From: Leucothrix mucor DSM 2157
Lineage (GTDB): Bacteria > Pseudomonadota > Gammaproteobacteria > Thiotrichales > Thiotrichaceae
Assembly: GCF_000419525.1 (NCBI RefSeq)
Contig: NZ_ATTE01000001.1
Span: 3,773,501 to 3,837,500, forward strand
Reading direction: 5' to 3'
DNA length: 64,000 nt
The notes under the pieces were generated by a model. It saw only the letters and a list, made by a program, of their open reading frames with translations, was not told the origin of the DNA and made no database searches. Shown here piece by piece: positions 55,938 to 64,000 of this stretch (positions are counted from its first letter, which is position 1; every line of letters starts with the position of its first letter). The translations under genes were made by a program, and so were the position numbers.

Positions 55938-57093
55938 GCGCGTGTATTAAAACGCCCGCTACCGCAAAGCCGAATACCACAGCAATAATGGGTAGCTTGA
56001 GACCGCGTAAGGCGAAGAAGCCGGCAATGACTAAAGCCATATCCAGTGGAGCAATCACGGCGCTAACAAATACAGGGCTATATAATGCGGGCAGTAACAG
56101 GCCAACTACGGCCGCATTGATTCCTGTAATTGCACCGGAGACTTTGGGTTTATTGGCCAGAGTCTCCCAACTGCCTTGCAAGGCGAGCACCAGCAAAAAA
56201 CCGGGCAGGAAGATGGCAATCGTTGCCAGCAAAGCACCTAGGAAAGGCTGATCTGACATCAGTTCAGCGCCTAGAAAACTTCCCAGCGTGAACATTGGCC
56301 CCGGCACAGCTTGCGCGGCGGCATATCCCATTAGAAAGCGGTCGGTAGCGACTGTTTCGCCAAGTGATTGCTGGAGTAATGGCAGTACGACATGACCACC
56401 ACCGAATACCAAGCTGCCGGATTGGTAAAAATCTCCCAACAATTTCATCCAATCACTGCTAAAAGCTAATGTCGGTAGCGCAATAAATAAGACGATAAAT
56501 ACGGATAAGTAGCCCCAAGCGATTTTCTGGGTTTTAGCGGGTATAACAGGTGCTGAAGGCTTGGTTTTACTGAGTAATAGTCCTAGTGTGGCGGCAATAA
56601 TCAATACGCCAATTTGTATCCAAAGACCCGGAACGACCAATAACACCATGGCAGCGGTAACTGCTATTACTCTGGTTAGCTTATCTTTGCAAAATGATCC
56701 CCACATACTGAGTGTAGCGTCGGCGACGACTACAACGGCCAGCAACTTCAGACCGTGAATCAATCCTGAAAACCATGCTGCCTGCGTTTCACTGGGTTGA
56801 TTGCTGGCTAACAAATACATCAGAATAAAAGAGGGTGTGGTAAAGCCAATAAAAGCGGCAATACCTCCTGCCAAGCCACCTTTTCTTAAGCCAATGGCAA
56901 AGCCCACCTGACTGGAACCAGGACCCGGTAACACCTGACACAGTGCAACCAAACGAGCATAGCCAGCCTCATCAATCCATTTTAATTGCTGTACAAAGGC
57001 TTTATGAAAATAGCCAAGGTGAGCAGCTGGCCCACCAAAACTCAGGCAACCTAAGCTTAGGAATTTCCAGAAAATTTCCAATATCTTTTGCAT
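55927..57093 (-). CDS. chrA: Chromate transporter family protein (ChrA)
   Basis: 388 residues, about ten to twelve membrane segments in two homologous halves as in long-chain CHR proteins. The half-repeat markers are LSFGGPAAHLGYFHKAFV with CQVLPGPGSSQVGFAIG in the first half, and LVFGGGHVVLPLLQQSL with AAQAVPGPMFTLGSFLGAEL in the second. It would export chromate or another oxyanion at the inner membrane. A small inverted repeat at 57156-57176 upstream could be an operator. Confidence 0.93.
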   Translation of the reverse strand: MQKILEIFWKFLSLGCLSFGGPAAHLGYFHKAFVQQLKWIDEAGYARLVALCQVLPGPGSSQVGFAIGLRKGGLAGGIAAFIGFTTPSFILMYLLASNQPSETQAAWFSGLIHGLKLLAVVVVADATLSMWGSFCKDKLTRVIAVTAAMVLLVVPGLWIQIGVLIIAATLGLLLSKTKPSAPVIPAKTQKIAWGYLSVFIVLFIALPTLAFSSDWMKLLGDFYQSGSLVFGGGHVVLPLLQQSLGETVATDRFLMGYAAAQAVPGPMFTLGSFLGAELMSDQPFLGALLATIAIFLPGFLLVLALQGSWETLANKPKVSGAITGINAAVVGLLLPALYSPVFVSAVIAPLDMALVIAGFFALRGLKLPIIAVVFGFAVAGVLIHALTS

Positions 57094-57155
57094 ATTCGAC
57101 TCGTTGTTTACTGACAGGGTCTAGTCTAAAACGTCATTAGCGACCGTAACACTTA

Positions 57156-57176
57156 GTAATATCACAGCAATATTAC
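57156..57176. promoter_or_regulatory. Inverted repeat upstream of chrA
   Basis: GTAATAT-n7-ATATTAC, about 63-83 bases before the chrA start and just past the dehalogenase stop at 57198. It could be an operator or a weak transcript-end hairpin; no T tract follows on the minus strand. Confidence 0.35.
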
Positions 57177-57197
57177 ACGGGTATTTAACGACTGGAT

Positions 57198-60100
57198 TTA
57201 TAGATCAATTTCTACAGTGCCACCCTGCTTTGCTGCACGTGACTGACATAGAATGATAGCCGTCTCACGTTGCTTTTCTGAGAGTACAAAATCCCGGTGC
57301 TCCACTTCGCCAGAAAGCAAACCGCAGCGACACACCCCGCATAAGCCATCGGAGCATTTTACATCAATCGCGATACCGGCAGCTTCTAATGCATCTGTTG
57401 GCGATTGCTCGGCACTCACAGTAATATCCTTACCTGACTTTGCCAGACGTAGCACAAAGTCATGATTGATGTAGTCTGGGGTATCGGGTACCGAGAAGTA
57501 CTCTAAGTGCTGTGCTTCATCTGGAAAGCCTGCAGCCTTAGCCGCGGCTAGTACGCTTTGCATATACGCATCAGCCCCGCAGGTGTAGATATGCGAGCCA
57601 TCCTGATAGTGACTCAATACTTCAGTCAGGTTTGCCCGTGTACCGTCGGCTGTGCAATGTAAGACTACCTTATCGGCCCATGGAGCCGTTGCCAGATCAT
57701 CCAGAAAACCGGCTGATTCTTTGGATTTAAAGGAGTAATGCAATTCGAAATCTTTGCCTAAAGCATGTAGGCGATGCGCCATTGCCAGCATCGGAGTAAT
57801 ACCAATTCCTCCACCCATCAAATAGGTTTTACTAGCAGATTCAACCAACGGAAAGTGGTTGCTTGGCTTTGAGATAAACACTTTTCGGCCGGGCGTAAAT
57901 ATCCGATGCATTAGCTTGGAACCGCCTTTTCCAGCATCCTCACGTAAGACGGCGATTTGATATTTTGAACGGTCGGCTGGGTTTCCGGATAACGAGTATT
58001 GCCTTAAAAACTCTGGCGCAGCGACGATATCCAAATGTGCACCCGCTCCCCACTTTGGCAAGTCACTACCGTCCAATGCTCGCAGCTCATATTTAATAAC
58101 ATCTGCGGTCATGTGCTCAACTAAACTGACTTCAACTCGCATTACAGGTGAGCCAGTATCCGCCCGATACTTATGTACCATTGTGGTGTCGCCACGCTGT
58201 AAACGCGCTTGATATTCCTTTGCTGAAATCATGGCTTGGTAAGCTTGAATACCTTTTTCGCGATCCATTGGGTAGGGATATGGATATGGATGAGGTGCTA
58301 ACGGCGCCGGATACACTGCCAGTGTTTGTTCTTCGTATTTTAGCTTGAGGTCTTTTTGTAGACTGCGTTCATTTTTGGGTTTATCGGTTGGACGGTAATG
58401 GCCATCAGGCTGAACTTCGAGATCCCACCACCATTTTTTGGTCAGGTTTAAGCCGCCATTACCAACCGCATCATCGAGCTTTTCCAGCAGCGGAGCGGTT
58501 TGCGGAAAGGTCATTGCCAGCGAGCGAAATGGTGCTTCTGAAAATAGTCCTTCCAAATTCCACGGACAGGTTTTCATACAACGGCCACACATTGCCCCAC
58601 CTTCCGTGGTAATTCGGTAGGTTGCGCACTTTTGACTATCCGACTTCCAGATTTCATAACCATTGAACATGCGCTTGGGGCCGGCAGTAATGGCTCCGGA
58701 AGGACATTCACGTGCGCACTTATTGCACGACTCACAGAACTTCTGCAAACCAAAATCAATCGGCTTATCAAATGTAAATGACATGTCAGTAGTGACTGCG
58801 CCAGACTTGAGCCTTGGACCTAGGTAAGGGTTTAGAATGACCTCGCCAATTCTTGAAACTTCACCCAAACCGGACAGCAATAATAGCGGTGGTTGCAACA
58901 CTTCACCGTCCATTACCGTATGCGCTCGTGCGCTATATCCAAGGTTTCGGATATGCTTGGCAATAACGCCACCAATGAGTGAAAATCGTAAATAGGCTCG
59001 CATGGATTGCGCAACGGAAATCCAATCATCTCCGGAGGCCCCCTCCATGGTTTCATAACCCTGATCGATGATTATGGAGATAGCATTTGGGTGATAGGCA
59101 TCAATCGGCTCCCCCACTGCGTCGTGCGAGTAGTAAGCCCAGTTTGGGCATTCAGATAAACCTACTGCATCAGCCCCTAAGAAATAACAGGCTGCTTTGA
59201 TGTTTTCGGCATTGCGCTGCGGATCTTGAGTATCTGGGGTAATAGTCTCTGCAGGCTCACCATTTTGAATTAATACGAAAGCGCCTAAAGCACGACGCTG
59301 TGCACTGGATGGGGCGGCTTTTCGTACATACAGACCACCGGTTGCCCCAGCTTGTACTTTTTTACCCATATCACCAAATTGGGCGCGAGCAAACATGTCA
59401 GCACGTTTTGGTACTCTGGCGACTCGCGCTGCATCGATAAAGGTTGTGGTGGCTTCGACCCGCTTTAGTTTCTCAAATGGATATGCACCATCGACAAAAC
59501 GGCGATTCTTATACAGCTCTTGATTGAAGGCGTTTTTGGCAAAGCCTTTGCCGAGTTTCCAAGCCAATCCATGAGTGTGCGATCGCGGTTGTTCAGCTAA
59601 TGGCACCAAAGGTTTATCAGACGTTATTTCAAAGGTTGTTGTTACTGCAGCAACACCGAAGCGACTGCCGACATAGGGGTTAACTAACTCATCATTTTCT
59701 AGGGTAGCCAAGCCTGCAGCTACCGTCAGGCTATTTAGATTTACATCACTACTAGTGCCGGTATGCGCTCGGGCTTCATATCCCAAAACTCGCAAATAAT
59801 TGGCTATTACGACTGCTGTTTCTGATGCTCGCAGGCAAGCTCGATGCACTTGAGCATCAGCAATCCATTCATAACCAGGCTCATCAGTTTTAGGCTCACG
59901 TGGATACTCATATAAGAAAACTAAGGCGTGGGTATGATTGTCGATGGTTGTCGGTGGCGCTTCCATAGACTCTTTTAACTCAGCCATAATCAGGTCGATA
60001 CCCGCAGCTAAGGTCTTGGTTTGCTTGCTGCGAAGATCTTCTGCCAGAGCATCTATTCCGGGATTTCGTAGTGGCTCTGCCAATAAAGTAGATGCTGGTA

Positions 60101-60410
60101 ATTCACAGCATGCAACCATCGAGGCATCGGAAAAATAGCCAAAGCCTTTTAAGTGGTTTGTACGCTCGGTCAAATCTTCAGGACATTCCGATTTCAGCTT
60201 ATTGACCATCCCATCACGTAAAGCATCCAGCATGGACTGATACTCATCCATTGCATTAACAACACTTTGAGGTCGGTCAGTACGCTGAAAGTTGATCGGC
60301 TTTATTTCGGGGATATTTGATAAATCCACAGCTGATTCACTGCGCTTTAGACGCTCAAGTGGATATGGCCCCATATGAGTTGGTCTATTTTTATCCGAAA
60401 AAAAGCGCAT
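57198..60410 (-). CDS. Self-sufficient reductive dehalogenase (RdhA with fused NAD(P)H reductase)
   Basis: 1070 residues. Residues ~1-310 and ~315-600 are two copies of the RdhA fold, each with GYxARAHT, NPYxGxRxxxxAVTT and a DKPx motif. Only the second keeps two 4Fe-4S clusters: CESCNKCARECP (~557) and CGRCMKTCPW (~611). After a linker with repeated Pro-Tyr (~700), a flavin reductase (RQYSLSG ~803, GGGIGITPM ~870) and a plant-type 2Fe-2S domain (CSDGLCGVC ~1020) follow. No Tat signal is present, so it is cytosolic, like the oxygen-tolerant catabolic enzymes NpRdhA and BhbA. It would remove halogen from aromatic compounds such as halophenols, using cobalamin and NAD(P)H. The exact substrate is unknown. 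It is transcribed alone. Confidence 0.9.
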   Translation of the reverse strand: MRFFSDKNRPTHMGPYPLERLKRSESAVDLSNIPEIKPINFQRTDRPQSVVNAMDEYQSMLDALRDGMVNKLKSECPEDLTERTNHLKGFGYFSDASMVACCELPASTLLAEPLRNPGIDALAEDLRSKQTKTLAAGIDLIMAELKESMEAPPTTIDNHTHALVFLYEYPREPKTDEPGYEWIADAQVHRACLRASETAVVIANYLRVLGYEARAHTGTSSDVNLNSLTVAAGLATLENDELVNPYVGSRFGVAAVTTTFEITSDKPLVPLAEQPRSHTHGLAWKLGKGFAKNAFNQELYKNRRFVDGAYPFEKLKRVEATTTFIDAARVARVPKRADMFARAQFGDMGKKVQAGATGGLYVRKAAPSSAQRRALGAFVLIQNGEPAETITPDTQDPQRNAENIKAACYFLGADAVGLSECPNWAYYSHDAVGEPIDAYHPNAISIIIDQGYETMEGASGDDWISVAQSMRAYLRFSLIGGVIAKHIRNLGYSARAHTVMDGEVLQPPLLLLSGLGEVSRIGEVILNPYLGPRLKSGAVTTDMSFTFDKPIDFGLQKFCESCNKCARECPSGAITAGPKRMFNGYEIWKSDSQKCATYRITTEGGAMCGRCMKTCPWNLEGLFSEAPFRSLAMTFPQTAPLLEKLDDAVGNGGLNLTKKWWWDLEVQPDGHYRPTDKPKNERSLQKDLKLKYEEQTLAVYPAPLAPHPYPYPYPMDREKGIQAYQAMISAKEYQARLQRGDTTMVHKYRADTGSPVMRVEVSLVEHMTADVIKYELRALDGSDLPKWGAGAHLDIVAAPEFLRQYSLSGNPADRSKYQIAVLREDAGKGGSKLMHRIFTPGRKVFISKPSNHFPLVESASKTYLMGGGIGITPMLAMAHRLHALGKDFELHYSFKSKESAGFLDDLATAPWADKVVLHCTADGTRANLTEVLSHYQDGSHIYTCGADAYMQSVLAAAKAAGFPDEAQHLEYFSVPDTPDYINHDFVLRLAKSGKDITVSAEQSPTDALEAAGIAIDVKCSDGLCGVCRCGLLSGEVEHRDFVLSEKQRETAIILCQSRAAKQGGTVEIDL

Positions 60411-60872
60411 CTATTTACCCCTGGATAGTATTTGCAAAGCTGAACTCAACTAAGAGCCGCTTAGATGTTTGGTTCGTCATCTGATACCTTTTTGCAGCGT
60501 GATTCAAGTCCTTATTTTATGGGCTCAAACCCTTTAGCAATTGGCTTCCTGGCTTTTGAGGTAGCTAATGGCAGGCTTGCTCCCTAAGTCTCTTTTATTA
60601 GCTATGCCGGCAATCCCTTTATGCATCGACTGAAAAATAGCTCAAACTGCCATAAATAGGCGTAATTAGCACAATCAGCCTATTTTCAGTATTTGATCTA
60701 TGACATATTTAGCTCAGTACAGTCATCCGTTCTGTTGAAGGCTAAGTAATTATTTAGGCTTCCTATCAAAACGATTGACCTTAATCGGTACTTTAACTAT
60801 TTAACATGCCTCTGTGTTGATTCACAATTGAGGCCTTATCACACCTATTACTTCACACACGGAATATTTCTA
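60411..60872. other. Intergenic region between rdhA and purU, with overlapping inverted repeats
   Basis: 462 bases with no gene, holding the promoters of two divergent genes. AAATAGGC (60655-60662) pairs with GCCTATTT (60679-60686). The same right arm, extended to 60690, also pairs with CTGAAAAATAG at 60631-60641, so two exclusive structures are possible. No cobalamin riboswitch box was found. Confidence 0.45.
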
Positions 60873-61739
60873 ATGACAGTTCCACAGGCACCACAGTTTG
60901 TACTCAAAGCCAGCTGCCCTGCTACAAGCGGAGTTATTTCCAGAGTTAGTACTTATTTAGCGGATCGTGGTTGTTATATCAATGAGTTAGCTCAGTATGA
61001 TGATCAACTGACGGGTAAGTTTTTCATGCGCGCAGTGTGCGAAATTCGCACTGGCGATCAGACGATTGAGAGCATTGAAGAAACGTTTTCAGAAGTTGCT
61101 GATGACTTTGAAATGAAGTTTAGCTTCCATGATACTAGGCAGCCAATGCGCGTCGTTATTATGGTCAGTAAGCATGACCATTGTCTGGATGATTTGCTCT
61201 ATCGTCACCGTAAGGGTGAGCTTTCAATGGAAATCACTGCGATTGTTTCTAACCACTTGGATTTGCGTCCAATGGCTGAGCGTGAAGGCATTCGATTTAT
61301 TTACCTGCCAGTCACTAAAGATAACAAACTTCAGCAAGAAGAAGCACTGATGGGTGTGATCGAAGAGACTCAGAGTGACTTATTGATTCTTGCACGTTAT
61401 ATGCAGATCTTGAGTAACAACCTTTGTGCAAAGCTACGGGGACAAGCGATCAATATCCATCACTCGTTCTTACCAGGTTTTAAAGGGGCTCGTCCTTACT
61501 ACCAAGCATTTGACCGTGGTGTGAAGCTAATCGGTGCAACGGCTCACTATGTTACTGCGGACTTGGATGAAGGCCCAATCATTGAGCAATCTGTACAGCC
61601 TGTTGATCATACATTTGGTCCTGAGGAGTTAACTGCTGCAGGTCGTGATAGTGAAAATATCGCACTGGCTAAAGCGGTGAAGTTGCACCTTGATCACAGA
61701 GTGTTCATGGACGGAAACAAGACTGTTATTTTTAAGTAA
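60873..61739 (+). CDS. purU: Formyltetrahydrofolate deformylase
   Basis: 288 residues from ATG 60873; a longer reading from 60828 adds 15 residues outside the family. An N-terminal ACT domain (FVLKASCPATSGVISRVS) is followed by a formyltransferase-fold catalytic domain: NIHHSFLPGFKGARPYYQA, IGATAHYVTADLDEGPIIEQ, with the Asn-His-Asp catalytic trio of the GART/PurU fold. It hydrolyses 10-formyl-THF to formate and THF, keeping free folate available when N-demethylation loads it with one-carbon units. Confidence 0.96.
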   Translation: MTVPQAPQFVLKASCPATSGVISRVSTYLADRGCYINELAQYDDQLTGKFFMRAVCEIRTGDQTIESIEETFSEVADDFEMKFSFHDTRQPMRVVIMVSKHDHCLDDLLYRHRKGELSMEITAIVSNHLDLRPMAEREGIRFIYLPVTKDNKLQQEEALMGVIEETQSDLLILARYMQILSNNLCAKLRGQAINIHHSFLPGFKGARPYYQAFDRGVKLIGATAHYVTADLDEGPIIEQSVQPVDHTFGPEELTAAGRDSENIALAKAVKLHLDHRVFMDGNKTVIFK

Positions 61740-61765
61740 TTAGCTAGTTTTGTTGGAATAAAGGA

Positions 61766-61787
61766 AAGCGCCTACGGGCGCTTTTTT
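61766..61787 (+). terminator. Terminator after purU
   Basis: A 7-bp stem (AAGCGCC 61766-61772, GGCGCTT 61777-61783) with loop TACG, then six T at 61782-61787, continuing as GTGCCTGC. Confidence 0.92.
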
Positions 61788-61823
61788 GTGCCTGCTGATT
61801 ATTGAGTTCTAAATCGCAGGCAT

Positions 61824-61857
61824 AAAAAAAGCCCCGTACAGTTGTACTGTACGGGGC
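61824..61857 (-). terminator. rRNA operon terminator
   Basis: An 11-bp perfect stem (GCCCCGTACAG 61831-61841, complement 61847-61857) with a 5-base loop, then seven T on the minus strand (61830-61824). It is 12 bases beyond the 5S 3' end. The tail reads ATGCCTGC. Confidence 0.93.
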
Positions 61858-61869
61858 CCTTCTGTTCAA

Positions 61870-61986
61870 TCCTGGTAATGTCCTACTTTCACATGGGGAA
61901 ACCCCACACTATCATCGGCGATGACACTTTTCACTGCTGAGTTCGGGATGGGATCAGGTGGTTCAATGTCTCTATGGTCACCAGGA
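61870..61986 (-). rRNA. rrf: 5S ribosomal RNA
   Basis: About 117 nt. The minus strand starts TCCTGGTGACCATAGAG and carries the universally conserved CCCATCCCGAACTCAGCAG and GTAGGACATTACCAGGA-like end; the two ends are complementary, forming helix I. It lies between the 23S and the operon terminator. End positions are good to a few bases. Confidence 0.95.
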
Positions 61987-62117
61987 AAACCGGTGTGTGT
62001 GACTGAACTGGTTTGCGGCAACAGCCTCAGCTGCCCCGCGCTCAATCGCACGTAAAATCAGTAATAATCTAGTGGTAATGTCCTACACTTTCGTCCAAAC
62101 AAACCATTCAGGGTTAT
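61987..62117 (-). other. 23S-5S intergenic spacer
   Basis: About 130 bases, no tRNA or other gene seen. It repeats the sequence GGTAATGTCCTAC present at the 5S 3' end (62073-62085, compare 61874-61886), so a 5S-like fragment may be left in the spacer. Confidence 0.6.

Positions 62118-64000
<1,883 letters not shown>

Noticed and set aside
60411..60872. Cobalamin riboswitch upstream of the B12-dependent dehalogenase
   Set aside because: No B12-box-like sequence (GCCACTG type) on either strand, only short AT-rich inverted repeats.

Overview
The window looks like the chromosome of a gammaproteobacterium, probably marine. Supporting signs are a Pseudomonas-type large isocitrate lyase, EtfB/EtfA, a YceH homologue, an alpha (CS1)-like chaperone-usher cluster, genes for methylated-glycine catabolism, and an rRNA operon end. 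A Thiotrichales/Leucothrix-like host is a guess from gene content only. No phage, insertion sequence, CRISPR array or tRNA gene was seen.

Layout. (1) 1-14.6 kb, minus strand: two giant secreted proteins built from GEVED, DUF11, SdrD-B-like, P-domain-like and beta-helix modules; the first runs off the left edge. (2) 14.8-22.6 kb: a housekeeping stretch with aceA, a LysR regulator, a CPA2 antiporter, a DUF3179 protein, a CotH-like lipoprotein and YceH. (3) 22.8-34.7 kb, plus strand: a third giant GEVED protein, followed by a fimbrial chaperone, an usher and three small pilin-like subunits. The giant proteins may be adhesins exported or displayed by this system. (4) 34.7-39.8 kb: an accessory patch with an orphan ParD-type antitoxin, a MarR regulator with twin operators and a DUF2798 target, a frameshifted Uma2 gene, and a controller-protein (C-box) module driving a PD-(D/E)xK nuclease-SF1 helicase fusion. 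That module is the best candidate here for an unusual defence system. (5) 39.8-46 kb: a GlxA/GbdR-like regulator and two FAD/GcvT demethylating dehydrogenases of the dimethylglycine/sarcosine family. (6) 46-51.7 kb: TetR, EtfB, EtfA, an acyl-CoA dehydrogenase, a B12-binding-type protein and a PduO-type cobalamin adenosyltransferase. (7) 51.7-61.7 kb: DUF1499, a Nudix-MBL fusion, allA, a PhyH dioxygenase, mgsA, chrA, a 1070-residue self-sufficient reductive dehalogenase, and purU. (8) 61.8-64 kb: the end of an rRNA operon on the minus strand (5S and partial 23S).

How the parts may work together: the two demethylating dehydrogenases should pass electrons to ETF and one-carbon units to tetrahydrofolate, and PurU can release formate from formyl-THF. 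The B12 genes could serve the dehalogenase and adenosylcobalamin enzymes elsewhere. All functions are inferred from sequence reading alone; no database search was run.
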